Assembly: GCF_003353175.1 (NCBI RefSeq)
Contig: NZ_QHKS01000012.1
Span: 202,120 to 266,119 of the forward strand
Source of the DNA: Paraburkholderia lacunae
GTDB lineage: Bacteria; Pseudomonadota; Gammaproteobacteria; Burkholderiales; Burkholderiaceae
Length of the DNA: 64,000 nt
Reading direction: 5' to 3'
The translations under genes and the position numbers were made by a program. The notes under the pieces were generated by a model. It searched no databases, was not told the DNA's origin, and saw only the letters and a program-made list of their open reading frames with translations. This document shows positions 34,626-43,213 of the stretch, one piece after another; the stretch's first letter is position 1, and every line of letters starts with the position of its first letter.

Positions 34626-35804
34626 ATGAACCGACGTGAATTTTCCCGAACCGTGCTGCTTGGTGCAGCTGCTTCCCTCGCCGCATCGGCCGTCTCTCCG
34701 TTCGCGCGCGCGGCGGAGCCGTTGAAGATCGGCCTGCTCGCTCCACTCAGCGGTCCGCTGACGAGAGTGGGACAGACCAACCGTAACTGCGCCGCGCTGG
34801 CGGTGGACGAGATCAATGCGGCGGGTGGGCTGCTGGGACGGCCACTGCAACTGAGCGTCGAGGACACGCAGATGTCGACGGCCGTTACGCTGGAGAGGGC
34901 GCGGCAGCTTTTCATACGTGACGACGTGGCAATGATCACGGGCATGGTGCTGCCATCAGAGCGCGAGGCGGCCCTTCAGGCGGCGAGGGCAGCGCGAAAG
35001 CTCATCGTCTATCCGAACTTCGACGAGGGGCGGTGCGACCCTCAACTGCTCACGACAGGCCTCGCCGCGAGCCAGCGCATCGAGCCGCTCATTGCATGGC
35101 TCATGCGTGACGGAGGGCGCTCCGTGTGCGCAGTCGTCTCGGACATCGGCAGCAACCGGAAGGTGCTGATCCCGCAGTTGCAGGCGGCGGTGGCGCGCCA
35201 CGGCGGCAAGTTCCTCGACGTCTACTGGCTGCCCTTCGGCACGCGCGACTACGGGGCCGTCCTGCAACAGGTCGCCAGTGCCAACCCGCAGATCGTGTGG
35301 CACAGCATCGGGGACGACCCGGTGACGTTCGTGAAGCAGTACCGGTCGTTCGCCACGAAACCGCAACTGGCGACGGACATCGCACACGAATCCCTGTCGA
35401 TTGCAACTACAGGTGCATCGACCGGAACGATCGGCGTGTCGTCGTACTTCATGAGCATCGACAACCCGGAAAACCAGGCGTTCCTCACGCGCTATATGGC
35501 CCGTTACGCCAATGCACGCGATCCTCGCCTCGGCCGCTATGCCGTCGTGCTCCCGCATGGCGAGAACACCTATGCGGGCATTCGTCTCTTCGCCGAAGCC
35601 GTCCGGTCGTCGGGAAGTGTCGACGCCGGGCGCGTGAGGGCCGCGTTGCCCGCCGTCTCCATTGCGCTGCCGCGTGGCAAAACCGGTGTGAGCCACGACG
35701 GAGGCCATGTGCTTTGCCAGACACGGATCGGCCAGGCACTCGCCGATAACAGCTTTTCGATCCTCGAATCCGCCGGCCCAGTGACGCCAGTCTGTGAAGG
35801 ATAA
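34626..35804 (+). CDS. ABC transporter substrate-binding protein (Urt/AmiC-like)
   Basis: 392 residues from the ATG at 34626; a GTG at 34614 would add four. The N-terminus MNRREFSRTVLLGAAASLAA is a twin-arginine type signal ending near ARAAEP. The body starts LKIGLLAPLSGPLTRVGQ and keeps the periplasmic-binding fold of the urea/short-amide-binding (UrtA, AmiC) subgroup of family 6, with GMVLPSEREA and VVLPHGENTYAGIRLFAEA. It would capture the amide in the periplasm and present it to the permeases. Confidence 0.9.
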   Translation: MNRREFSRTVLLGAAASLAASAVSPFARAAEPLKIGLLAPLSGPLTRVGQTNRNCAALAVDEINAAGGLLGRPLQLSVEDTQMSTAVTLERARQLFIRDDVAMITGMVLPSEREAALQAARAARKLIVYPNFDEGRCDPQLLTTGLAASQRIEPLIAWLMRDGGRSVCAVVSDIGSNRKVLIPQLQAAVARHGGKFLDVYWLPFGTRDYGAVLQQVASANPQIVWHSIGDDPVTFVKQYRSFATKPQLATDIAHESLSIATTGASTGTIGVSSYFMSIDNPENQAFLTRYMARYANARDPRLGRYAVVLPHGENTYAGIRLFAEAVRSSGSVDAGRVRAALPAVSIALPRGKTGVSHDGGHVLCQTRIGQALADNSFSILESAGPVTPVCEG

Positions 35805-35858
35805 ACGTGTCCTCGTCACGCCTTGAAATAGTTTATACCAAGAAATAAGGACTACAAA

Positions 35859-37274
35859 ATGAGTGAAATTGTCATGCTGAGTGCGAGTCAACTGGTTGCC
35901 GGCTTCTGGCAGCGCAGCCTCTCGCCTGTGGAGGTCATGTGTGCGGTACTGGACCGGGTCACGAAGCTCGATCCGGTGGTCAACGCCTTCTGCGGCCTCG
36001 ACGAGGAAGGGGCGATGTCGGCCGCTGGCGAGGCCGAGCGTCGGTGGAGGCGGGCCGAGCCGTGTGGTCCGCTTGATGGCGTACCGGTATCGGTCAAGGA
36101 TCTCGTCGCCGTAGCCGGTCTTCCGACACGGCAAGGCTCCTGGACCGCTTCGCCAGACAGCGAGAACGCCGATGCACCGGCCGTGGCGCGTCTGCGGCGC
36201 GCGGGCGCCATACCGTTTGGCAAGACCACCACTTCCGAGTTCGGCAACAAGATCGTCACCGACTGTCCGTTGACAGGCGTGACGCGCAATCCGTGGGATA
36301 CGCGTCTCTCGCCTGGGGGCAGCAGCGGCGGGTCCGCGGTCGCGGTTGCGCTGGGGATGGGACCGCTGTCGCTTGCGACCGATGGGGGCGGGTCGATCCG
36401 GATTCCGGCCTGCTGGAGCGGCGTGGTCGGGTTCAAGCCTACGTTCGCGCTGGTGCCGGCGGGCAGTGCGGCGTCGTGGACTGCACTGTCCACGCTCGGC
36501 CCGATCACGCGAACCGTGCGCGATGCAGCGTTGATGCTGGATGCGATGACCTGCGGGAACAACGACGGGCCTCCGCGAGTAGGGAGTCCGTCTGGCTATT
36601 CCGCCGCGCTGGACGACGGCGTCGCGGGTTTGCGGATCGCCTGGTGCCCCGCTCCGGACAGTGTCTCGGTGGCGCCGGATATTGCGGAGTGCGTCCAGAG
36701 GGCCGCTGACACGTTCGAAGCGATCGGCGCGACGGTCATCCAGGCCGACATCGCGCCGATCGCGGACTACTACGGCAATGGCCGCATACATTCGGTCCAG
36801 TGGTCCGTGTTCTTCGCGCAGCGCGTGCGGCATATGGAGGTAGCCGACAGGACACTGCTTGATCCTGACCTGACGGCACTTTCGGATGCAGGGACACGGA
36901 TAGACACCGCGACATTCGTCGATGCGCTGCTTGCCCGTCACGCACTCGGCGCATCGATGGAAACGTTTTTCGAGCGTTACGACCTGCTGCTCACGCCGAC
37001 GTTTCATTGCGGACCTCCTCCGGTTCCCGGCTTGCCCGGTCATCTGCGCAATGCCCCGCTTCTGACAGCGTGGTGTAACCAGGCTGGCCTGCCCGCGATA
37101 TCCGTGCCGTGCGGACTCGCGAGGGACCTGCCTACCGGTCTGCAGATTGTCGGTCGTCGGGGCAGCGATGCCCTGGTGCTGCGGGCAGCGCGTGCGTACG
37201 AACTGGCGAGAGGAGATTTCCCGGCACCGGGACCGGAATTGCAGCTCCCGGGCGACACGGAGATCGCGCCATGA
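35859..37274 (+). CDS. Amidase (amidase-signature family), paralogue 2
   Basis: 471 residues. Triad Lys80 (DGVPVSVKD), Ser155 (PGGSSGG) and Ser179 (TDGGGSIRIP), matching paralogue 1 residue for residue; VTRNPWDT precedes the Ser in both. It should hydrolyse the imported amide in the cytoplasm. It follows the binding-protein gene by 54 bases and its stop overlaps the DUF1185 gene by four, so all belong to one operon. Confidence 0.92.
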   Translation: MSEIVMLSASQLVAGFWQRSLSPVEVMCAVLDRVTKLDPVVNAFCGLDEEGAMSAAGEAERRWRRAEPCGPLDGVPVSVKDLVAVAGLPTRQGSWTASPDSENADAPAVARLRRAGAIPFGKTTTSEFGNKIVTDCPLTGVTRNPWDTRLSPGGSSGGSAVAVALGMGPLSLATDGGGSIRIPACWSGVVGFKPTFALVPAGSAASWTALSTLGPITRTVRDAALMLDAMTCGNNDGPPRVGSPSGYSAALDDGVAGLRIAWCPAPDSVSVAPDIAECVQRAADTFEAIGATVIQADIAPIADYYGNGRIHSVQWSVFFAQRVRHMEVADRTLLDPDLTALSDAGTRIDTATFVDALLARHALGASMETFFERYDLLLTPTFHCGPPPVPGLPGHLRNAPLLTAWCNQAGLPAISVPCGLARDLPTGLQIVGRRGSDALVLRAARAYELARGDFPAPGPELQLPGDTEIAP

Positions 37275-37816
37275 ACGTCCAGATCGCGCGGATCGTGGTC
37301 CATCTCGTTGAACGATGCGCGGAACTCGGCACGCCGGTGACCCCACCGCACCGTCAGGTAGTGGTCGCTGTGGTGCTGAAGACGACCGACCAGGATGTTG
37401 CCTGCGAGCTTGAGGCGCTATATGCGACGGGCGCTGATCTCGGCCAGATGCTCACCGGACGGGCGCTGCTTGCGCTCGGTTGTGCGGGGAAAGATATCCA
37501 GGGTTACGGGAAGGCGGCGCTCGTGGGCACAAGCGTGCCGCTCGAATGGGGAGCGGCGCTGCTTCATCCACGACTTGGCAAGGCGGTGCGCGACTGCCTG
37601 CCCGGCGCGTCCTCGATCATGCCATCCGTCACGAAGCGCGGCCCCCCTGGTGCCTGCATCGACATTCCCCTGCACAGCGTCGCGGACATGTGGAGCTTCG
37701 ACCACTTCGACACGGTGTCGCTCTGCGTACCTGACTCGCCGGCGGCGGACGAACTACTGATTGCCATTGCGCTGGCCGAGCGCGGCAGGCCGTTCGCGCG
37801 TGTCAGGCCGGGGTGA
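37271..37816 (+). CDS. DUF1185 (amino acid synthesis family) protein
   Basis: 181 residues from the ATG at 37271, inside the amidase stop (ATGA). GKDIQGYGKAALVGTSVPLEWGAALLHPRLGKAVRDCL and TKRGPPGACIDIPLH are typical of the DUF1185 (PF06684) family, whose biochemical role is not settled. Its fixed place after amidase and amide transporter suggests a catabolic step on the product or a related ring. Confidence 0.85.
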   Translation: MNVQIARIVVHLVERCAELGTPVTPPHRQVVVAVVLKTTDQDVACELEALYATGADLGQMLTGRALLALGCAGKDIQGYGKAALVGTSVPLEWGAALLHPRLGKAVRDCLPGASSIMPSVTKRGPPGACIDIPLHSVADMWSFDHFDTVSLCVPDSPAADELLIAIALAERGRPFARVRPG

Positions 37817-37897
37817 CGTGCGGCGAAAAACCGTGCCGTCGGGCAGGCGCACATCAAACGAACAGACGAACACTCACAAGCGATGAAGGAGAAAAAC

Positions 37898-38932
37898 ATG
37901 TGCAGGGATGTGCGGGGAAGATGGAGCAAGGGTCTGGCAGCGCTGTCGTTGTGCGTCACAGTGGGCGCGGCGCACGCGCAGTCGTCAGTGTCTCTCTACG
38001 GGCTGGCCGATGCATTTGCCGGGGTAGTGCGTACACCCGGCGCGGCGGGCAACACCTGGCAGATGGGCTCGGGAGGGCTCTCGACATCGTACTGGGGCAT
38101 GTCGGGCGCCGAGGATCTGGACGGTGGCATGAAGGCGATCTTCACGCTCGAAAGCTTTTACCGGATCAACGGTGGACGGTCAGGAGCGTACGACGGCCAG
38201 TCATTCTTTGGGCGCAGGGCGTTCGTCGGCTTGAGCGGGCAGTTTGGTCAACTGACGCTGGGGCGTAATGATTCACTGCTGTTCGTCTCCACACTGCTGT
38301 TCAACCCGTTCGGCAACTCGTTCGTCTTCTCGCCCATGGTGGTCCACACGTTTCTGGGATCCGCGATGGGCGTTGCGTCGGTGCAAAGCGATACGGCGGT
38401 CGACGACTCGATCGTCTACCAGACTCCGGAGGTTGGAGGTCTGACAGGAAGTGTGTTGTACAGCAATGCGGGTATTGCAGGCCACGCCGGGCAGGCGAAC
38501 TACAGTGCTAACGTGCTCTACTTCGCGGGGCCGTTCTCTGCGACGGCCGCAGTCCAGAGCCTTCACACCGCGTCGCTTTTCCTGAATGGCGCCACGGAAC
38601 AGACGGCGTGGCTCGCCGGCGCGGCGTATCGTCTGCAGGCAGTGAAGCTCTATCTCCAGTACGAACGGGTCACCAACAACAATGACCTTACCGACGATAC
38701 CGTTCAGGTGGGGGCGAGCGCCCAGGTCGGCACGGGCAGCATACTGGTGTCCTGGGCGGGAACGCTCCGGCGGCCTGCCCAGGGCACGGATATCCGCTGG
38801 TCGACTGTGGTGCTCGGTTACGATTACCCGCTCTCGAAACGCACGGACGTCTACGCCGCGTGGCGGTATGACACGATGACCAGTGTGTCGTCAGGCAACA
38901 GCGTGGGTGCGGGCATCAGGATGAAGTTCTAG
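37898..38932 (+). CDS. Outer-membrane porin (Burkholderia-type)
   Basis: 344 residues from the ATG at 37898, chosen because AAGGAG stands just before it; an ATG at 37883 also exists. A signal peptide (LAALSLCVTVGAAHAQ) is followed by SSVSLYGLADAFAGV, the hallmark opening of betaproteobacterial porins. QSFFGRRAFVGLSGQFGQLTLGR is a conserved strand-loop. The protein ends in Phe (AGIRMKF), as needed for barrel assembly. As last gene of the amide operon it may provide outer-membrane entry for the substrate. Confidence 0.9.
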   Translation: MCRDVRGRWSKGLAALSLCVTVGAAHAQSSVSLYGLADAFAGVVRTPGAAGNTWQMGSGGLSTSYWGMSGAEDLDGGMKAIFTLESFYRINGGRSGAYDGQSFFGRRAFVGLSGQFGQLTLGRNDSLLFVSTLLFNPFGNSFVFSPMVVHTFLGSAMGVASVQSDTAVDDSIVYQTPEVGGLTGSVLYSNAGIAGHAGQANYSANVLYFAGPFSATAAVQSLHTASLFLNGATEQTAWLAGAAYRLQAVKLYLQYERVTNNNDLTDDTVQVGASAQVGTGSILVSWAGTLRRPAQGTDIRWSTVVLGYDYPLSKRTDVYAAWRYDTMTSVSSGNSVGAGIRMKF

Positions 38933-39221
38933 CCGACCCTGTACAGCATGCCTCGAAGCCCCAGCTTGCCGCAAGGTCGTATGCCGGTGACAACAACTGG
39001 CGCTCGTCGCATCGAAATCCCCCATAACGCGACGGATAAAGCTGCGGTTTCCAGCGACGCGCGTCGCACCGCGTCGCTGGCGATTTGCGCTGAGGTGCGA
39101 TTGAATTGCCTCGGGCGAGCGCGCTCCAACGGCTTGCGGGCCCGCTACGCCTGCATGCCAGTAGAAGATGTATCCCGGGTTCCGGGCCGATGGCTCAGTC
39201 GCTTGCTGATGGAACAATGGC

Positions 39222-39440
39222 TCATGCGTCGTTGTCCTCATTGTTGCTTCTTGGCACGCACCCGATCAGGCCGAACATGGCCTGAAATTCGTACCCGCAG
39301 TCTTCGCACAAATATTCCTGGTAGATGGTGTACGTGCCTACAGCACAAGCTCCCATCGTCACGGTCAGCGAGTCGCATGCCGGGCAGCGCACGACGCCAG
39401 CCTCAACGGCACGCTTTCGCCATTCATCGGAAGACAGCAC
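39222..39440 (-). CDS. Small zinc-ribbon protein
   Basis: 72 residues with two CxxC pairs: RCPACDS and LCEDCGYEF, a one-domain zinc ribbon. The remainder has no recognised motif. It lies on the minus strand at the edge of the conjugation island, preceded by a 289-base gap (38933-39221) in which no gene is seen. Role unknown; it could bind nucleic acid. Confidence 0.6.
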   Translation of the reverse strand: MLSSDEWRKRAVEAGVVRCPACDSLTVTMGACAVGTYTIYQEYLCEDCGYEFQAMFGLIGCVPRSNNEDNDA

Positions 39441-39604
39441 GACCTTCTCTCCTGGTTGACGCGAGGGGTACTACCCCTGCCGGACTACTACCATACGTCC
39501 CGTTTCGACCATTCTACGCTCTGCATTCGTGAGATTGACCGCGATGATCGTCGTTGGCGATAGCGATTACGCTTCGCCGTGCCCACATGTCAATCGGCCC
39601 CTTT

Positions 39605-39623
39605 CGACGGGAGTTTCCCGTCG
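39605..39623. promoter_or_regulatory. Perfect hairpin upstream of alpA-like gene
   Basis: CGACGGGA-GTT-TCCCGTCG is a perfect 8-bp stem with a three-base loop, 91 bases before the alpA-like ATG. It may be an operator or a leader hairpin. The rest of 39441-39713 has no gene. Confidence 0.45.
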
Positions 39624-39713
39624 ATAAGACGGGTTTGGCGGCAGGACCCGACCGCTGCTTGAATGCCCCATGTACCGGCAACGCAAGGCCGGTGTCTGTT
39701 CCGGGGGAAGATC

Positions 39714-39956
39714 ATGTCAATTGCGAATAGCGAGGCGCTGAGGATCCTGCGCCGCCGTCAGGTCGAAGAGAGAACGGGGCTGTCACGTTCAACGATTTAC
39801 CGTCGCATGCAGGCGGGAACATTCCCGCCTGCGATCGCGCTGGGCGGCCGCCTGGTGGGATGGCGCGCGGCTGACATAGAACAGTTTCTGGAAAATCCCG
39901 CGCGTTACCGCGCGCCTGCGCCTGTGCGCGAAGATGACGTGGGAGGCGCGCCATGA
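39714..39956 (+). CDS. AlpA-like HTH regulator
   Basis: 80 residues from the ATG at 39714 (GGGGGAAG upstream). RRRQVEERTGLSRSTIYRRMQAGTFPPAIALGGRLVGWRAADIEQFLE is the complete AlpA/MerR-like winged-helix motif common in prophages and integrative elements, where it activates excision or other island genes. It overlaps the next gene by four bases and marks the start of the mobile region. Confidence 0.88.
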   Translation: MSIANSEALRILRRRQVEERTGLSRSTIYRRMQAGTFPPAIALGGRLVGWRAADIEQFLENPARYRAPAPVREDDVGGAP

Positions 39957-40255
39957 GTCGCGATCTCGTTTCTGCACCCCTGCGCCGGCGGCTGGAGAAC
40001 TGGGGTAACGCATCGCGCGGCGCCTACGATCCGGTCGACGCGGCACGAATCACGAGAGCCTGGCAGACGCTCCACGTCCGGCATCGTGACATGTTGCGCA
40101 TGGTCTATCTCTGGCATGCGCGTCGGGAGGTTGTCTGCCGTCGGCTGCGTATTCCGCGGCGCCCGGCCCAATGCTTTGAGCTGGAACTTGCCGCTGCACG
40201 GGCGGCTCTCGCACGGGCCCTGGATGGCGGGAACCAGAATCGTGAAGGCGGCTGA
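39953..40255 (+). CDS. Small protein resembling phage Q-type antiterminator / sigma region 4
   Basis: 100 residues, ATGA-overlapped with alpA. RRLENWGN at the N-terminus, then LHVRHRDMLRMVYLWHARREVVCRRLRI, looks like the sigma-4-like HTH of short Q-type antitermination proteins. The C-terminal helix is Ala/Arg-rich. The resemblance is by eye only. Its place just before a leader with two terminators makes antitermination an attractive but unproven role. Confidence 0.5.
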   Translation: MSRDLVSAPLRRRLENWGNASRGAYDPVDAARITRAWQTLHVRHRDMLRMVYLWHARREVVCRRLRIPRRPAQCFELELAAARAALARALDGGNQNREGG

Positions 40256-40400
40256 TCGCCCGGGAGGGGGACAGATAGTGGCGCATCGCCGATCCGGTTC
40301 GTGCAGGTGCGCAGCCGGCGCCTTGTGTCGGTCAGCGACGCCGCTGTAGCAGGGAACGTTGGGATGAACGTCTGGATGTGAAAATTTTTTTCGGACGTCG

Positions 40401-40434
40401 TGGGAACACCTGGGAATACATGGGTAATGGGAGA
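40401..40434. repeat. Short TGGGAA direct repeats
   Basis: TGGGAACACC (40401) and TGGGAATACA (40411) are tandem 10-mers, followed by TGGGTAA (40421) and TGGGAGA (40428). They sit 23-57 bases upstream of a predicted -35 box and could be binding sites of an activator or an iteron-like array. Confidence 0.45.
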
Positions 40435-40457
40435 GATAGCGGGGCACCTGAGGGCTC

Positions 40458-40486
40458 TTGCATTGCGCCACGCACTCGCCTAGATT
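40458..40486 (+). promoter_or_regulatory. Sigma-70-like promoter in the leader of the transfer operon
   Basis: TTGCAT (40458-40463), a 17-base spacer and TAGATT (40481-40486) make a plausible promoter. It would start RNA near 40493, about 100 bases before the first terminator. Confidence 0.45.
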
Positions 40487-40593
40487 GAAGCCAACAATCT
40501 GATCCGGTCAACGTGCCACGCACGACCGAGTACGCGTTAGCGGCCCCGTAGTTTCGATGTCTGTGCGACGAAGTGGTGTGCCGTGACGCATTC

Positions 40594-40623
40594 GCAAAAA
40601 GCCTGCATCTGCAGGCTTTTTGC
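40594..40623. terminator. Intrinsic terminator 1 (bidirectional)
   Basis: GCAAAAAGCCTGCA and TGCAGGCTTTTTGC form a perfect 14-bp stem with a two-base gap. The GC-rich upper stem followed by TTTTT is a classic intrinsic terminator on either strand. Confidence 0.85.
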
Positions 40624-40655
40624 ATTCTGGTGCTGATGCAATGATCCCCGTTGAG

Positions 40656-40694
40656 CCCGCGGTCAGCCTCCCTGGCGCCGCGGGTTCTTTTTTC
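40656..40694 (+). terminator. Intrinsic terminator 2
   Basis: CCCGCGG (40656-40662) pairs with CCGCGGG (40678-40684), followed by TTCTTTTTTC. This second plus-strand terminator ends 45 bases before the parA start. The span 40256-40738 otherwise shows no gene. Confidence 0.8.
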
Positions 40695-40738
40695 TTCGCA
40701 GGTTCATCGACAGCGGGTGCGGCTGAGGACGATGAACC

Positions 40739-41587
40739 ATGAAATCGCTTCTGATCGTTTCGACGAAGGGCAGTTCGGGCAGGACGACGCTGACCTGTCT
40801 GCTGGCCCGCCACCTGCAGTGCACCTGCTACTGGCGGGTGCTGGTACTGGACCTGGCCGAGCCGCCGCGCTGCGCACACCTGCTTGCCCGCTACCGGTAC
40901 GAAGCGATCGTGTCCGGCAACCGTGCGCCGGCGTCGCAGGAGAGCGCCCGATCTGCATCTGGCGGCTGCGTGCACGTGCTCAGCGCGAACGCCATCGACG
41001 GTCTGATGTCGCGCGACGATCCCGCCCGCACGCGCTATTACGCGAACCTTCGTCACCTGCTGTCTGCGGTGGCGCCTTGGTTCGATGTGTGCCTGGTCGA
41101 CGCTCCCGCGTTGCCCGACCTGCGCGCCGTCTGTGCAGAGGCGCTCGTGGACGCGGTGCTAAGCCCCGTTGCGGTGTCACCCGAATGCGTCACCTGCGCC
41201 TCGGCGGTCATCAATGGAACGTACGGTATCCGCAACATCCGGGCTCGACTGAATCCGGTACTCCGCTTCACCGGAATTCTGCCGGTCGTGGCCGTCCCTG
41301 CGGCAATGGAACAGGCGTGGACGAAGGTGATGGAGACGACGCTGCGTGAATGGTTGATCGCGGATCCGGCGTCTCCCCGGGGATACGTCTGGCTGCCCCA
41401 CCTGACGTCCGTCTGTCGTATGGAACCTTTCACGCCGGCGGACAGCGAGCCTGCCGCACGGGATGCAGACATGCCTGAAGCCCTCCGTGCGGGGGCCACC
41501 TGTCTCGATGTGATCACGCACCGCCTCGAAGCGATCCAAGACGGCACCGTGCCCTCCCTCCGGCATGCGGAGGTTTGTGATGCATGA
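40739..41587 (+). CDS. ParA-like ATPase with altered Walker A
   Basis: 282 residues. STKGSSGRTTLTCLLARHLQ is the deviant Walker A of ParA/MinD ATPases, but the P-loop Lys before Thr is Arg (canonical KGGxGKT; here KGSSGRT). WFDVCLVDAPALPD is Walker B. Proteins of this kind sit at the head of conjugation or secretion operons and help partition or recruit the relaxosome. The Arg may reduce ATP hydrolysis. It overlaps the TrbM gene. Confidence 0.78.
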   Translation: MKSLLIVSTKGSSGRTTLTCLLARHLQCTCYWRVLVLDLAEPPRCAHLLARYRYEAIVSGNRAPASQESARSASGGCVHVLSANAIDGLMSRDDPARTRYYANLRHLLSAVAPWFDVCLVDAPALPDLRAVCAEALVDAVLSPVAVSPECVTCASAVINGTYGIRNIRARLNPVLRFTGILPVVAVPAAMEQAWTKVMETTLREWLIADPASPRGYVWLPHLTSVCRMEPFTPADSEPAARDADMPEALRAGATCLDVITHRLEAIQDGTVPSLRHAEVCDA

Positions 41588-42167
41588 CCCTGCCACTGTT
41601 ACTACCACTTCCGTCGACATTGCCGTCGGCCGTGCTCCGCTGCGGGCGCTGCGCCGCTGGTTGATCGTTCTCGCCGCCTTCCTCGGCACATCGATCATGG
41701 CGCCCGGTATTGCCCGTGCCGACGACTGGGACTGCCAGCTGATCCTGTGCCTCTCCAATCCCGGCGGGCCTGAACAGTATGGCGAGTGCGTGCCGCCCAT
41801 CGAGAGACTGTGGGCAGCCCTGCGCCACGGCGATCCTTTCCCGACGTGCGACTTCGGAGCAGGCGGCTCGCAGGGGACATCGGCCGTGAACGTCCTTGCG
41901 AGCGCGGGACACTGCCGCGAGGATCTGCTGTACTGGGGCGGCCCTGAGCAGGGCGAACTGCTGTGCAATGCGCGCGGTGCAATCGACGTCGAGATTGACG
42001 GCTCGCTGTACACGCGGGTGTGGTGGGACGCGAGAGGTACGGATCGCACGATCACGGAATTCTACGGGGTTGGCAGTACGACGATCCCGTATAACCCGAC
42101 ACAGTCGGCCCGCCTGTTTCTGGAGCGCGAGTACGAAAGCTCGGGCGGTCAGGGAGGTGGCGAATGA
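41580..42167 (+). CDS. TrbM/KikA-like conjugation protein
   Basis: 195 residues from the ATG at 41580 (GGAGG upstream). A membrane/signal segment (RRWLIVLAAFLGTSIMAPGIARA) precedes DDWDCQLILCLSNPGGPEQ and GECVPPIERLWAALRHGDPFPTCD, the Cys-rich TrbM signature. It should be a periplasmic accessory of the mating apparatus. It overlaps both neighbours by four to eight bases. Confidence 0.85.
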   Translation: MHDPATVTTTSVDIAVGRAPLRALRRWLIVLAAFLGTSIMAPGIARADDWDCQLILCLSNPGGPEQYGECVPPIERLWAALRHGDPFPTCDFGAGGSQGTSAVNVLASAGHCREDLLYWGGPEQGELLCNARGAIDVEIDGSLYTRVWWDARGTDRTITEFYGVGSTTIPYNPTQSARLFLEREYESSGGQGGGE

Positions 42168-42823
42168 TTCCGCTCGCCGCATTCCTGACCCTGGCACAGC
42201 AGTGCGCGCCTGCCGTGGCGCCCGCCACGACGGCAGCAGTCGTGCGGGTCGAGTCGGGTTTCAACCCGTACGCGATCGGGGTGGTGCACGGCCGCCTCCA
42301 GCGGCAACCAGTGAACCTTGGTGAAGCTGTCGCGACAGCACGTGCGCTGGATGCCGCAGGGTGGAATTACAGCGCGGGTCTCGCACAGGTGAACCGGTCG
42401 AACTGGAGCCATTTCGGCCTGACACCGGAGACGGTCTTCGATCCGTGCCGGAATCTTGCCGCCAGCGCAGCGATCCTCCAGGGGTGTTTCGAGCGTGCGA
42501 AAGGGGCACATGCGGGGACACACGCGCAGGTGCAGGATGCATTGCGCGCCGGGCTTTCGTGCTACGCGAGCGGGGATTTTTCGAGCGGGTTTCGTACGGG
42601 CTATGTGCAGCGGGTCGTCGCCCAGGCTGCACGGCCCGATCAGGTGGTTCCGGCTATTGCCATCGATGTTTCGCCCATAGCCGCCATTCCATCCTCGTCG
42701 GCAGGTGTGCGATCCGCCCCATCCCGTAGTCCGCCTGGCCCCCCGTCCCCCACGGACGGCAGGACGGGCCAGAAGGCCGGCCAGACAGATGAAATGACGC
42801 GGGAAAGTGCTGTGGTGTTCTGA
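42164..42823 (+). CDS. virB1: VirB1-like lytic transglycosylase
   Basis: 219 residues. VVRVESGFNPYAIGVV carries the catalytic Glu of the SLT fold, followed by NYSAGLAQVNRSNWSHFGL and FDPCRNLAASAAIL, the standard VirB1 motifs. It would open peptidoglycan for the secretion channel. The Pro/Ser-rich tail is variable. ATGA overlap with the TrbM gene. Confidence 0.9.
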   Translation: MIPLAAFLTLAQQCAPAVAPATTAAVVRVESGFNPYAIGVVHGRLQRQPVNLGEAVATARALDAAGWNYSAGLAQVNRSNWSHFGLTPETVFDPCRNLAASAAILQGCFERAKGAHAGTHAQVQDALRAGLSCYASGDFSSGFRTGYVQRVVAQAARPDQVVPAIAIDVSPIAAIPSSSAGVRSAPSRSPPGPPSPTDGRTGQKAGQTDEMTRESAVVF

Positions 42824-42858
42824 AAGAGCAGAGACAACGTGCGTGACAGGAGTAATCC

Positions 42859-43200
42859 ATGAAATCAGGACTACATATCAAATGGAGCCGCGTTCCGCAG
42901 CAGTTGCGGACGCCCGGATCGGCGCGACATGCGTGGTGCAACCTCGCGGTTGTGCCCATGGTGATGCTGACGGTGACGCCGGCATACGCGCAACTCTCGC
43001 AGGTCAACACGCTGCTCACGACGATCCAGACCACGCTGCTCAGCGTAGGCGCGGTGGTGTGCTCGATCTCGATCATCTGGGCGGGTTTCAAGATGATGTT
43101 CCAGCACGCGCGCTTTGGCGACATTGCCAACGTGTTCATCGGCGGCCTGTTCGTGGGCTGCGCCACGGTGATCGCGGCGATGCTGATCCCGACGAGCTGA
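42859..43200 (+). CDS. virB2: VirB2-like pilin
   Basis: 113 residues. A long leader ends at AYAQ, and the mature part has two hydrophobic helices (VGAVVCSISIIWAGFKMMF, then IANVFIGGLFVGCATVIAAM) joined by a short basic loop, as in VirB2/TrbC major pilins. Confidence 0.87.
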   Translation: MKSGLHIKWSRVPQQLRTPGSARHAWCNLAVVPMVMLTVTPAYAQLSQVNTLLTTIQTTLLSVGAVVCSISIIWAGFKMMFQHARFGDIANVFIGGLFVGCATVIAAMLIPTS

Positions 43201-43213
43201 TGCGGAGGCGCAC

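Noticed and set aside
34956..37346. 796-codon minus-strand frame opposite the amidase and binding protein
   Set aside because: No motifs and extreme Arg content; the plus-strand genes are certain.
38948..39532. Possible gene in the gap after the porin
   Set aside because: Frames on both strands lack family character and ribosome sites, and overlap the zinc-ribbon gene.
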